NCBI GenBank assembly: GCA_002284615.2
Contig: MU070622.1
Coordinates: 36,049-55,904, forward strand
Direction of reading: 5' to 3'
Length of the DNA stretch: 19,856 bases
Origin: Dunaliella salina
Taxonomy: Eukaryota; Chlorophyta; Chlorophyceae; Chlamydomonadales; Dunaliellaceae
Within the stretch, counting starts at the first letter, position 1, and each line of letters starts with the position of its first letter. Both the position numbers and the translations under genes were made by a program. The notes under the pieces were generated by a model. It saw only the letters and a list, made by a program, of their open reading frames with translations. It had not been told where the DNA came from and ran no database searches. Of this stretch, positions 1 through 8,558 are shown in pieces.

Positions 1-832
1 TCACCCCTCAGCATGAGAGGCTGTGATTTTTCATGCGTTTTGACTGTTGTGAACTTCTTCATACATGTGTAGCACAAGCTCCCACCAGAGCAGCCCGTGG
101 GCTTGCAACCCTCACAGCAAGCGCGTGCATCATAGCCCACGTCCAGTGCAGGCATGCACGCTTGCCAGAATGCAAAGAAGTGTCCTTTGACTCACCTCCG
201 TGACCTCACTTTGACCAGCGCGCTCCGGCGCGCTCCCCTCTTCCCTGCCTCACAGCGTAGGCTAGCGCATCGTGTCTCCTGCGTATGCGTGCAGTAAAGG
301 GGTGAATAGGAGCGGGTGTGTACAGGGACCAAAGCGCTGGCTCACCCACCTTGCCGCTGTGAATGCTCTGAGGTTCTGCATTTAGGAGTCGAAACCCAAG
401 TGTTGTAAAGGATTAATTGTGGGAAAGCAAGGCAATTCTGTGGGGAGGATTTCCAAACACCTAGGCAGTGCCGGTCAATTTGTGCAACTCTTGATTATGC
501 GGGCATTTCATCTTGTGGAAATTCCTCCTTAATTGTAAAAAGGCCAACACGCAATTTTATTTGGTCTGTGGCTGAGTACATCGTGAGATGTGAAGTCCTT
601 TCTCGCGAACAGGGACATACAAGTAAGAACTGAATACAACAGATTTTATTTCGAAATTATTATAGGATTTCTGCAACGAGAAAAGAGGGCCATCGCCACC
701 AAGCAGAGGTTTCCCTGGCCGTTGCTCTGGTTGTTCCAGCATATGCCAGCTGTGTACGTGCACAACATTCATATGTAAAGGGGAAAAGGCCACTTCATTT
801 CAGCTGCACTTCTCTGAGCTCTGCTTCAGCAA
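1..832. other. No recognisable gene; probable unique or decayed sequence
   Basis: I see no convincing coding region here. The longest frames are below 80 codons, overlap one another on both strands and carry no motif I recognise. About 210-300 is CpG-rich (GCGCGC repeated near 218-236). I found no tRNA-like B box and no RT, nuclease or peptidase motifs. The stretch lies beyond the last part of the minus-strand element D1 that I can follow, so it may contain its diverged 3' portion or host sequence. I cannot tell which. Confidence 0.5.
117..165. repeat. Short inverted repeat
   Basis: GCAAGCGCGTGCAT (117-130) pairs with ATGCACGCTTGC (154-165), leaving a 2-base bulge and a loop of about 23 nt. 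It could form a small hairpin. Nothing nearby gives it a role, and it may be incidental in GC-rich sequence. Confidence 0.4.
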
Positions 833-1046
833 ACCCTCCGCGAGGAAGCCACCACCCTTCCTTGAGGAACCCTCATCACAACTCCGCCTCTCAGCCCCTG
901 GTTCCAGTCCCCACCTTGTGCGTTGGGATGCTTGAGTTCATATAAATGTCTGTGCACAGTCTCATGACCCAGCTTGCACTTCCTGGAGAGTTGCTTTTTG
1001 CCTAGCCTTCCTCAAGGAAGGCCCCTACCCTCCGTGAGGAGGGGGT
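833..1046. repeat. Imperfect inverted repeat with stem-loop arms, MITE-like
   Basis: The arms at 833-872 and 1005-1046 are imperfect reverse complements. Each holds two small palindromes. The right arm has CCTTCC-TCAA-GGAAGG (1006-1021) and CCCTCC-GTGA-GGAGGG (1028-1043); the left arm has CCCTTCCTTGAGGAA and CCCTCCGCGAGGA. The 130-odd bases between them show no coding signal. The arrangement resembles a small foldback or MITE-like element placed at the point where D1 coding stops being traceable. I found no target-site duplication, so an insertion is only a hypothesis. Confidence 0.4.
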
Positions 1047-1253
1047 GCCTCCAGTAGGGTCAAGATTTGAGAGGGTAGAATCTGCTGTGGGTGTTGAGAG
1101 GTCTGGCTTGCTCTGTTGTGCTTTGAACCGAAACAAACAATCTTTAAATTTAGGCCATGTCTCCTGTAGATCCTCCGATTCCCAGGAGGGCTTCCAAGTG
1201 ACCCTCCTCAGTTCTTGTTTAGTCTGTTGCTCTCTTTCAATTTTGTTGGGCAT
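1045..1253 (-). pseudogene. D1 segment downstream of the PHD finger
   Basis: A short frame continues on the minus strand just after the PHD finger, offset by a frameshift near 1255. It contains RRVTWKPSWESEDLQETW followed by KFKDCLFRFKAQQ. The V-x-W-x-P-x-W-E pattern is reminiscent of a chromodomain-like strand, but the piece is too short to assign. It then becomes Ser/Thr/Pro-rich and ends at the inverted repeat at 1005-1046. In sibling copies the next recognisable module is the methyltransferase-like domain, which I cannot find in D1. Confidence 0.4.
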
Positions 1254-1266
1254 AATTTAGGCTTGC

Positions 1267-2487
1267 ACAGGCGGGACATGCCCATGTGTCAGCTGTTGCA
1301 ATTTTTTGTCTTTGCTCATAAGAGTAGCATCCAAGCTCCTTCATGCATTCTCAATGGTACGTCCAGTGGCACGCATCACAAACATGCATATCAGGAAGCG
1401 GATGCTCCAAGGTTCCAGTTTCATAACTTTGGTAGTAATTACATATTTGGCAGCAGGCACACTCAATATCAGTGCGAGCAGCAGGTGAGTCATCCTCAGG
1501 CACAAGGTTAGCTTGTTTGAAAAGTGGCAGGGCCCATTTTTCAATTATCATAGGTGCGTGATGGGTGTGATATTGCACTTGGAGGTTGGTAGGGGAGCTT
1601 GACTGTTCTTTCTTGTCCTCCGTAAAAATTCTCCAATCATCTATGTGAGTAATATCTAAATCATGATAGAAGATAGAACTGGTAGCATGGCTAGCAGTAG
1701 TCTCCTTAGCAAGTGTCTCAGCTGTGTTTCTCCTATAGTTCCAGACTTTTGGGCCTTGGGAAAGGGAGCTTAGAGAGTGGATGGCTGGGGAAATGATCTC
1801 TCTGTCTGTGTGGAGCAATTGTTGCCTCTTCTTTCTGGGTCTGTTTGTTTGAGTACATAGGCTGTGCGGAGTAAGGGTTTGTGTCTGAGGGTTGAGACAA
1901 TCATCTACCTGATGTTGGTGGTTAGTGCTAGGGGGGTTGGGCTGTGCAGGGATATAGTGAGCAGTGCTCAGATAAGCATGTGAACTGCTATCATTTGGGC
2001 TAGCCTGGCTGAATTGGGACATGGAAGAAGAGGTATTTCTCAATGCTGAGCGTGTGCGTTTGCTGGGTGGCCTTTCTGCAATAGTATCTTGTACGGCAGG
2101 AGCCAGAGTATCCAGGCTTGCAGTGAATTTGTCTGCAGAGGCGTGGAGTGCTTGTGTGGGAGTGATGTTGAGTATAGCATTGGAGCGAGTTCTTTTGCTG
2201 AGTGGCTCCTCTATTGATTGCATATCCATTACATTTGAAACTTGTTGTGTTGCAGGACAATATATGGGTGTAGGATGGTTGAGTGCACGTCTGAGGCGGC
2301 GTCCGGTGTGTTTATGGGTGTAGAAAGATGTGGAACGAGGCTGTGGCGGTGGCACTGCTTGAGTGGGGGGGATGAAGCTAGGTTGGGTGTTGCTCGTTGG
2401 AAAATCTGGGTGTGAGGAGGCTGTTCCCCACTGATGCTGGTGTTGGCCAACATGGTTAAGCCGCTCACATATGTGTTGTTGATACAA
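1267..2487 (-). pseudogene. Basic Pro/Ser-rich linker and C-terminal PHD finger of D1
   Basis: The first 250 residues are low complexity, rich in Pro, Thr, Gln and Ser, with basic clusters that look like nuclear localisation signals (two copies of SKRTRS and NRPRKKRQQ). After residue 330 comes a PHD finger: ECACCQICNYY, then MHVCDACHWTYH, a TGA at 1353-1351, then ECMKELGCYS and TWACPACASLN. Ignoring the stop, the ligands follow the C4-H-C3 order (C-x2-C, C-x2-C, H-x2-C, C-x2-C), with the usual aromatic two residues before the last Cys pair (TWACPAC). The stop sits in the Y-H-x-E-C position, probably a Trp codon mutated by G to A. PHD fingers read histone tails. They are established in ORF1 of CR1-like LINEs (Kapitonov and Jurka), so a chromatin-targeting role is plausible. 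Confidence 0.75.
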
Positions 2488-3187
2488 CAGTAAACTGGGA
2501 GGGTATTTGCTTCAGTATTTTTGTAGGCCATGATCTTTTGAATTGAGGATGTGTTCAATTCTTCTTGTTGAGCAAGGTTGACAAGATCTGCCAGCCTGTT
2601 AAGTGCAATTTTACATTTGTTGTTCTCCTTGGGGTGTTTAGCCTGAAGTTGAGAAACTGAAATGACGTGAGTTTTGCGACGAGATGTAAGCTCATGTAGC
2701 CCGCTGATACCCATATTCAGCAGAGGTTGCATAATGCAGGTGATAAGAGTAGGGAGGTTGTGAGGAGGTGGTTTGTGCAAGGTGAGGGCTTCACAAATGT
2801 GCTCTAGCTCCTCCTTGAACACACTAGTGCCATTTTTCATGAGATGGAGCTCGCTGGAATGCACGCTAGTCAGCTGGCGGGCGCGCATATTATAATTGAG
2901 CTGACGCTTTATGTGCAGATTTGTTCCTTCTCGTTTGATGAGGTAGGTTTCAGATAAAGTATACACGTTTTCCATCTGCTTAGTTAGGAGGTTGAGCCTA
3001 ACTGTGCGGTGTCTTACTGAGGGGTCCTCAAGGCTGGAAGAGAGAGAAAAAGCCTGGTGTCTATGGTACTCTACACAGATTGAAGTACGTTTTAGTCCAA
3101 AATTATCTGAATCTTCACGGACCATTGCTGCAGCTGTGTTTTTCCAGAGTTTGTGTTTGTGTTTGACATTCTGTCTATCATGGTGTC
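2478..3187 (-). pseudogene. Post-thumb region of D1 RT polyprotein
   Basis: Continuous minus-strand coding follows the RT thumb: the frame from 3125 begins VREDSDNFGLKRTSICVEY and stays open to about 2480, where coding moves by a frameshift to the frame of the next feature. It is rich in Leu, His, Lys and Asn, probably helical, and I recognise no named domain. The position, directly between the thumb and the basic linker, matches the RT C-terminal extension expected in this family. A 1-nt shift near 2480 explains why the original frame continues as a low-complexity shadow to 2229. Confidence 0.55.
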
Positions 3188-4770
3188 CTAGATAATAAGG
3201 TCAGTAGGGGTGCAGGGAGTTACTGCAAAAGAGTATGCAAGGCTAGGGATTATGGCTATGCGGACTATGTTTAGCACTTGGCGCGGGGATGCATAGGGTG
3301 CGTTGAGATTATCTAGCTTACTTTTGAGGTTATAAGTCATACGCTGAATTTGGTGCTTCCAGTTTAGGTCCATTGTCATTTGAACCCCCAGATAGAGGAA
3401 GGGCTCACTTGATGCAAGGAACTGGGCCTTCTGTCCTTGGATTTCTATTTTCCCCTGAAGCCTTTGGTGGAGAGCTTGAGATGGAGTCACCCCATTGTGA
3501 TGTTTTCTGGAATGGCTGTGTAGAATGCCTTAGTCTTGCTGCCGGAAATAATGAGTGCGGCTCAGTCAGAGTAGAGAGTGAGTTTTCTGGCTTGTGCTTT
3601 CAGGTCTTGTATTGTGCTAGTTGGACAGAGGAGGTCATCAGCAAAGGCAGCGCTGCTATGGTTATTTGCAAGGTGGTTGTCGGTGGTGTTTTGGTCTGGG
3701 ACACAACCATGTTTATAGCCGCATCCCCCAACATGCAGCCAACGCAGGAGGGGCTCCATGTAGAGGAGAAAGAGAAAGGGTGAGAGTGTATCACCTTGAA
3801 TTGTACCTCTCTCTACGTGAATTTGCTTAGCAGTAGCCTCTGAGGGCAGTCTTAATTGAGTAGTGGCCTTTTCATACAGATTTTTGACGGTGTCTATGGC
3901 ATCAGTGGGGAAGCCCAAATTGTACATTATCCAGAGCATCCTGTCATGGTCAGTAGTGTCGAAGGCTGAGGTGAAATCTACAATGAGGGCATAGATGTCT
4001 TTTCCAAAAATTTTGGCATCTTCAAGTCCCATGATGATATTCTGGAGTTGGTGGATAGTATCTTTTTGATTCCAGAAGCCAGCTTGTGTAGAGCTCAGGA
4101 GGGAGTGTGCTTCTGCATACTCATAGAGAGTATTACTAACCATGCGTGTCCAGAGCTTGTAAAGCGTGTTGGCTAGACCAATGGGTCTGTAAGAGGATAC
4201 ATCTGTCTCCTCTCCTTTGTTTTTGTCAATGAGGATAGTCTCACTGATTTTCCAAGACACCGGGGTGAGGCGCGTAGCCCACATGATGATGAAGAGCTTA
4301 TGAATACTCTCTTGGATCTTGGGGGAGAGCATTCTAAGGATCCCATTCACTATGCCATTTGGACCTGGTGATTCGTTATTACTAAGGGTTTTGATGCATT
4401 CATTAAAGGCACTTTTATCCATGATTTTATAGTGGAGCCATTCTCTTTGATTTTTCCCTTCCAATTCGTCTTGTGTAATCCTTGACTGTAGAATAAATGG
4501 GTCTGGCACAGGGTCAGAATGATTTGACTGCTCCCAGGGATAATTACGAGGGGCTTCGTGTGGAAGGTGTTTGCCATGTTTGATAGTAACTGCCCTCAAA
4601 GCCTGTGTGTAATAATTTTCAACAATCTGTGCCTGCTTGGTTGGTTCAGTCTCAATATTACCTGTCTCTGGGTCTCGGAGTGCTTGGAGACCTGTTCTCG
4701 GTTGTGCATTATTGTCTTTAAAAGTTTCCTTGTGTGCTTGTTTGGGGTTTGTATTGATTGTTTTTTGCAT
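3188..4770 (-). pseudogene. Reverse transcriptase domain of D1
   Basis: This non-LTR reverse transcriptase copies element RNA at the nicked target. In the 402-residue frame (4770-3562) the RT motifs are: SPGPNGIVNGIL (134-145), SSYRPIGLANTLYKLW (192-207), STQAGFWNQKD (227-237), motif A IVDFTSAFDTTDHD (263-276), motif B RGTIQGDTLSPFLF (321-334), and motif C AAFADDLL (374-381) with the catalytic FADD box. A TGA at 3564-3562 falls after LTLYSD, where the related copy at 19.7 kb has Trp. Coding then continues in a neighbouring frame with ISGSKTK, and PFLYLGVQM (motif E, primer grip) and the thumb lie in 3490-3188. A TAG at 3190-3188 ends that frame, again at a likely Trp. All catalytic residues remain, but stops and a frameshift make this a pseudogene. 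Confidence 0.9.
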
Positions 4771-5272
4771 CTTTTTACGAGCAATGTTGTAGTTATCTTT
4801 ATTACGAGTTTCATCTATGTAAGTAATGGCCTGTTAAGTGCTCTCAGGGAGCTCTTGCAGTTGTAGAAGAGGAGGGATCTCAAGTTGAAGATTGTTAAGT
4901 TTGGAGATGGCTTTACTGAGATTCGCATTTCCCCTATTTTGCTTCAAAATGGTGGAGGTGCAGTCAGTTGTGTTGATGGCAAGGGAAGTCAGCTGAGACT
5001 GGATGTTTCTGATCAAGGAAAGCTTCTTTTTCAGGTTGCGCCGTTTATTGCTTGTAGTCCTCGGGTTGTAGTGGTTGTGGTCTGAGGAGATAGTTTTTGT
5101 GTTGCACACTTTCAATGCTACTTGGTAAGAAGAGTGAATGATGCTAGAAATGCCTTCTGCCAGTGTTTCAACTGTATCAGAGGCCGGTTCATTGCAGAGT
5201 GTCTCAAGTTTTTTGGTTTGTTTGGCAGGTGTTTTCTTTAGATCATCTAAAAATGTAATGGCTTCTGTATCG
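4771..5272 (-). pseudogene. EEP-to-RT connector of D1
   Basis: An open frame of about 145 residues (5295-4834, element-derived from 5272) joins the endonuclease to the RT. It is Lys/Asn/Ser-rich and mostly helical in character (for example NKRRNLKKKLSLIRN and KLNNLQLEIPPLLQLQEL) with no catalytic motif. It ends at a TAA at 4836-4834. The RT coding resumes in another frame by 4770, so a frameshift lies between. Connectors of this kind are normal between EEP and RT in LINE ORF2-type proteins. Assignment rests on its position and on continuous minus-strand coding. Confidence 0.6.
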
Positions 5273-5278
5273 GCTGGG

Positions 5279-5354
5279 AAAGAAGAAAGAAACAAAATAA
5301 AAACTGTGTAGGCAGAGAAACTCTCCCCACATCAATTCAGGAAAAGGAGACACA
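5279..5354 (-). mobile_element. 76 bp 3'-end fragment of a D-type element inserted in D1, with TSD
   Basis: The sense-strand (minus) direct repeat CCCAGC lies at 5360-5355 and 5278-5273 on either side. The insert carries GGAGAGTTTCTCTGCCTA followed by a T/C-rich tail, the same as the 3' end of the plus-strand copy D2 (11356-11403). The match extends upstream (TGTGTCTC and TTGATGT versus TTGACGT). It separates the EEP domain from the linker to the RT. Removing it joins LTQP and IQKPLHFLDDL-like coding, with one further T deletion. I read it as a very short, 5'-truncated insertion. A spliceosomal intron was considered and rejected (see rejected list). Confidence 0.65.
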
Positions 5355-5360
5355 GCTGGG

Positions 5361-6324
5361 TCAAGGATTTGCAGCATTTTTCAAGGTCGTGAAGAACCCC
5401 ATGTGCTGGGTCTTGCAGGGAATATGTGAATGCTGTTCTGTCAGAGTCACTGATAGGGCGAACAAGGACTTTTTGTGGGCTTTGCGTGGGTAATTGTGGT
5501 TCTTTTAGGAAGGGAATGTGAATCTGAAGGATGTTAAGAGGTATGTTAGCTATGAGTGGGACATGGTCGCCAAGGGAGCCCAGTTCATGGGTGGTACAGG
5601 GGGAACATTTGCACGCAAAGTCAGAGGGTAGAATGACGTCATTGATGCGGCCAAAAGTGTAGATCGTGTTGTTATTTACGTCTTTGCCAGTAGCTTGGTA
5701 ATGGGTCCAGGGTCTGCAGTTTTCCTCCTTGCAGGGGCATAGATTGTTAGAGAGGAGAAATTCCCGGTGCATTCTATCAGCCTGGTAGGTCGTGTTGCTG
5801 GAGCGGTCATCAGCTCTGACTGTAGCATTCATGTCACCAATTTTCAAGGGGATGCAGTTGCTATGGGTGCCAAGCAGAGCCTTTATGTAATCTTGCATTT
5901 CATTCCTGCTGACAAGAGCTTCATGAGAGCTGCCGGATGGCCAGTAGGTGCCTAACAGAAGAAGATTGGCACTGGTTCCCTTGAGTATCACAGAGGCAAT
6001 TCTTCCCTTAGAAATGATGCATACTGGGGAGCATTGGATGGCTAGGGCTAAAATGTCACGAACGCAAATGGTCCTGCCACCGGCCCTATCAAAAGCTGAC
6101 CAATATTTGTAATTTTTGAGAAGCGATTCTAACCAAGAACGGGGCTTATTGCTTCTGCGGAGCTTGGTTTCAGTAAGGACTAAAATGTCTGGGTTGTGGG
6201 TAGCTATGGAATGGCGGAGGTCCCATTGGCTCTTAAAGAGGCCTCTGACATTCATGGTCATGATTTTAAGTGCATGTATACCGTCCTGCAAAGGCCCCAG
6301 AGGATTTTCAGGGGCATCATACAT
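5361..6324 (-). pseudogene. EEP (APE-type) endonuclease domain of D1
   Basis: Most of a 330-residue open frame is an endonuclease/exonuclease/phosphatase domain, the enzyme that nicks the target to prime reverse transcription. Catalytic motifs are visible in order: MTMNVRGL (Asn 25), ILVLTETKL (Glu 52), LLLLGTYWPSG (about 121-131), KIGDMNATVRADDR (Asp 164, Asn 166), FGRINDVILPS (Asp 229) and GSLGDHVPLIA (Asp 253, His 254). The domain is uninterrupted and all motifs are kept, so this is the best preserved part of D1. The frame ends soon after it because a 76 bp retroelement fragment is inserted at 5279-5354, adding a stop at 5334-5332. The family relation to APE-type LINE endonucleases is secure; activity is unlikely because the downstream frame is broken. 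Confidence 0.9.
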
Positions 6325-6449
6325 TTTGGAGTGTGTGTGGTTCAGCTGTGAGACAGGCTGGGTGGGGCTTTCACTTACGCTGCTTTGCGGTGGTTTAGAT
6401 AGGTTGGGAATCCTGGACCAGGGAGGGCTCTGGAGTGGTATCTATGATT

Positions 6450-6924
6450 TTTCCAATCACTTTCAGTTTGAAGAGGCTGTGGATGGTCTTCGAGAGAATC
6501 TAAAAAGAGCCAAGTAAAACCCTCTTCAGATGAGGGGTAAGTGCTCAGCATGACCCCTTCCATTTGCATGGGAGATGGTTAGGATTACTGCATCTTTGTA
6601 GGCTGCGTTGAGCAAACTGTTTTGGATCAAAGTTTTTGTTATTTGGCGTGGGGAGCAGTGAGGGTGGGTAACCTGAAGAACGTGATTTTTCTCTTGATTC
6701 CAAGACAATTTGCTAAGGTAGTGGTTGAAGATCATAATGTTGATGTTTCCTGATCCATGGGTGTAATAGCGGCTCAGGTGGATGTGTCGCTGCAGGTTAC
6801 GACTCAAAAGGGTATCCTCCATGTGGCGTGCGTGTGACAGAACACTATGGCCAGAGGTGATAGGTTCACCTAGGGCCATGTTAAAGGAGTAGACCAGACA
6901 GAAAGCTTTCTCTTGTTTTTCCAT
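6450..6924 (-). pseudogene. Second cysteine peptidase-like domain of D1 (frameshifted)
   Basis: The frame from 6924 opens with EKAFCLVYSFNMALGE, which repeats the spacing of the first peptidase (C-x2-H/Y-x2-N). About 115 residues later comes ISHANGRGHA, a candidate catalytic His. A frameshift near 6540 moves the coding into another frame, where WLFLDSLEDHPQPL (about 6510-6470) supplies the L-D-S turn with the candidate Asp/Asn, as in AWKLLDSLKEAP of domain 1. Cys, His and Asp thus occur in the expected order and spacing. It sits between peptidase 1 and the EEP endonuclease. I infer a tandem duplication of a CA-clan cysteine peptidase. The Tyr in place of His at Cys+3 shows divergence. Disrupted by a frameshift in this copy. 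Confidence 0.5.
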
Positions 6925-7014
6925 GTGCTGTAGATTTTGAGGATTGAGAGTGTTATCTCTTGTATTGCCATTTAGATAAGAAATCTTGAAGGCAGTGATA
7001 GGGGGTAAATTCCG

Positions 7015-7593
7015 TTAAAAGCGCAAGTTGACGGGAGCTTCCTTGAGGGAGTCCAGTAATTTCCAGGCTCCCTGGTATTTTATTTCAATGGCAAAAGCAT
7101 GGTGATGACTGCGGCGTAGGAAAGCGTTACAGCCGTGCTGACGAGCATGTAGGTCAAGAGCGTCTGAGATGTTGCTGGTACTATGACCAAAAGATGCAAT
7201 TTCAGTTTGTTGAAGGTTGTTATTGAGCATCCATTGACCAGGGGCATTGTCAGAGGAGCCTGCGCCTGGTTCATAGGCATAGAGCCATCCCAAGGTAGCG
7301 TCATTTCTGTGTTAAATGTAAATAAAATTTTCCAGAGACTCTGGTGTGACTATGCATGCTCCAAATACGTTGTTTATAGCGTGTACTTGGCAGTGGTAGC
7401 TAGTGTGACCTTGTTGCTCAAAGAGCAAATTATTTGGGCAAGGGGGCATACCCAACTGCATCATATGGCTGTTATGCAATTGCTCATGAATCACATGGCA
7501 GGTGCTGTCGTCAGGAACAGAATTCCTTGTAGAGGGTCGAGGCCCTGGATGCCATTTTTGCGCAAGCATCCAGTGAGGAATGTGGTCCAGCAA
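7015..7593 (-). pseudogene. Josephin-like cysteine peptidase domain 1 of D1 (frameshifted)
   Basis: Two abutting minus-strand frames make up one papain-fold-like peptidase. The first (7593-7312) contains EQQGHTSYHCQVHAINNVFG. Its C-x2-H-x2-N-N pattern matches the nucleophile region of Josephin (ataxin-3 family) deubiquitinases, with the Cys near residue 68 and H/N-N after it. The second frame (7293-7015) has a His-rich strand (RRSHHHAFAIEI, about residue 61) and AWKLLDSLKEAPV (Asp about residue 81), which fit the catalytic His and the Asn/Asp after a W-x-x-L-D-S turn. A frameshift and stop at 7312-7314 separates them, so this copy cannot make the whole domain. Dualen elements are known to encode a cysteine protease; the Josephin assignment is my motif-based inference. 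Likely roles are polyprotein cleavage or removal of ubiquitin from element proteins. Confidence 0.65.
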
Positions 7594-7733
7594 TCTCCTA
7601 GGGAGGGTCAGGAGGGTCTTGAAGAAGCAAGAGGGAGGTTCATGGGCACAGGGAGGTTCTGGGAGCCGCTCAGTGTATTTTTCACCATCATTTGGGCTGG
7701 GGCCATGCCCAATTGCATCATGTCATTGTGGAC
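7430..7733 (-). repeat. Diverged internal direct repeat of about 48 bp
   Basis: Two stretches, about 7430-7482 and 7685-7733, share the sense pattern CA-AA-CATGATGCA-TTGGG-ATG-CCC, roughly three quarters identical by eye. Both translate to a similar peptide (HNDMMQLGMAP and HNSHMMQLGMPP). The second precedes the first peptidase domain. This looks like a segmental duplication inside the D1 5' region. Confidence 0.55.
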
Positions 7734-7810
7734 TGTATTTTTGCTGGTATCAGAAGGAAACGTAACATCAGAAGCCCCCTCGTCAGAAAGGTGTGTCGGC
7801 AACCTGCATT

Positions 7811-8359
7811 TTACAGGAAAATGGCTGAAGTGTTGAAAATTGGAAAAAATTTGCCAGAGGTCCCCCCCCCCCCCCCTTTTCCGGGAAGGTCGATTTTTGA
7901 AAGGGGGATTATGGCTGGAAGGGGTAGGTGTGGGGGCAGCTGCGTGGGGTTCACTGCAGTAGGGGAGTAGCATGGTGCAGAGGTGGATGCTTTCATGATG
8001 GTGCAGAGTGCAAAGCGTGCTGCCTTCCGTTTAGCCGGTCTTCCTTTGATGTGCTTTGCTGCACGCAAAAGGAGCAGGATTGTGGACTTAATTTTGGCTT
8101 TGCATGTCGGAGCTTGGACAGGGAAATGGATGTGCACAGCTGCCAGAAGAAAGGCAGCCTTGTGCTTTTGGGCTTGTGCGTTACTGCTGCATGGTGTTTT
8201 ACTGGGCTCCCTTGTGGAAGTGGACCTCTTAACATTTGGATGGCATGGTTTAGTTGTGCAGCTGCAGGGCCAGGTGTGCCCGCACAGGAGAGAATAAGCA
8301 GTGGCATGCAAGCAGGCTGCAAGCATCAAAAGGATGGTGATGAGAAGGTGCAGGCGCAT
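7811..8359 (-). pseudogene. N-terminal region of D1 polyprotein, signal-peptide-like
   Basis: The first ATG on the minus strand is at 8359-8357. The predicted N-terminus is M-R followed by a hydrophobic run (LHLLITILLMLAACLHATA) and then a Cys-rich stretch (CGHTWPCSC, KPCHP). That pattern fits a signal peptide with an A-x-A type cleavage site, or a membrane anchor. The rest is Lys/Ala-rich with no domain I recognise. The frame then runs into a 15-base homopolymer (7862-7876), which in this strand gives a glycine run and a likely frameshift, and stops at 7811. I assign it to D1 by position and orientation only. It could instead be an unrelated open frame. Confidence 0.4.
7862..7876. repeat. 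Homopolymer C15 tract
   Basis: Fifteen consecutive C on the plus strand. It lies inside the presumed 5' coding part of D1 (poly-G in sense) and marks the point where the reading frame changes. Its length may be an assembly or sequencing estimate. Confidence 0.9.
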
Positions 8360-8493
8360 GGGTGAAGGGGATGTGTGATGAGATATCTGTAATGTATTTT
8401 TCACAGCTCAAGGGAAGAAAAAACCTGTGGGGGACTGAGAAGGGGAGGGGGTTAGATGGGGAGCCCGACCAGGGTTCCCGAGAACAGACGTGC
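8360..8493. other. Junction zone between D1 5' end and D2
   Basis: These 134 bases separate the divergent elements. There is no recognisable promoter or coding signal; a G-rich stretch lies at about 8427-8458. The last bases (AGAACAGACGTGC) include the left copy of the proposed D2 target-site duplication and might belong to the end of the methyltransferase-like region of D3. Confidence 0.35.
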
Positions 8494-8558
8494 GTGGAAA
8501 TCATGTGATGTGTTTGTATGTGTGTTGAATATATGTGTTTGGCTTTTAGAGCGCAGTG

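Larger units (their letters stand above)
1045..8359 (-). mobile_element. D1: decayed Dualen/RandI-like non-LTR retrotransposon, 5' two thirds
   Basis: Read on the minus strand from 8359 down, this element encodes in order a signal-peptide-like N-terminus, two cysteine peptidase-like domains, an APE-type EEP endonuclease, a reverse transcriptase, a proline/serine-rich basic linker and a PHD finger. Established knowledge: Dualen (RandI) elements of Chlamydomonas encode APE-like and restriction-like endonucleases with a cysteine protease and RNase H. The RNase H and PD-(D/E)XK parts are not found in D1 but are present in sibling copies in this window. The coding region is broken by frameshifts, at least three stops at probable Trp codons, and a 76 bp insertion. 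Both ends are uncertain: the 5' end lies somewhere near 8360-8480, and the 3' end is lost near the inverted repeat at 833-1046. Confidence 0.85.

Noticed and set aside
557..793. 78-residue minus-strand frame
   Set aside because: No recognisable domain, an equally long frame on the other strand, and no link to D1 coding, so it is not called as a gene.
935..946. TATA-like TCATATAAATG with possible start about 30 bases on
   Set aside because: A single AT-rich match in non-coding sequence with no gene downstream on that strand.
1351..1353. TGA read as tryptophan (recoded genetic code)
   Set aside because: TGG is used at many other conserved Trp positions in the same copies, and TAA, TAG and frameshifts also occur, so decay is simpler.
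3373..3783. Plus-strand 136-residue frame opposite the RT
   Set aside because: Antisense to motifs B, C and E of the D1 reverse transcriptase; no independent evidence for coding.
5274..5330. A 57-nt GT...CAG block with a pyrimidine tract, and a 56-nt counterpart at 11352-11407, which look like homologous short introns
   Set aside because: The similarity extends upstream of the GT, an in-frame TGA precedes the donor in D1, the plus-strand copy lies after the element's stop at its 3' end, and CCCAGC repeats flank the D1 block. A 3'-end insertion explains all of this better, though RNA data could overturn it.
7928..8365. Plus-strand open frames opposite the D1 N-terminus
   Set aside because: They carry no motif, mirror the minus-strand frame and fit antisense shadows of the element.
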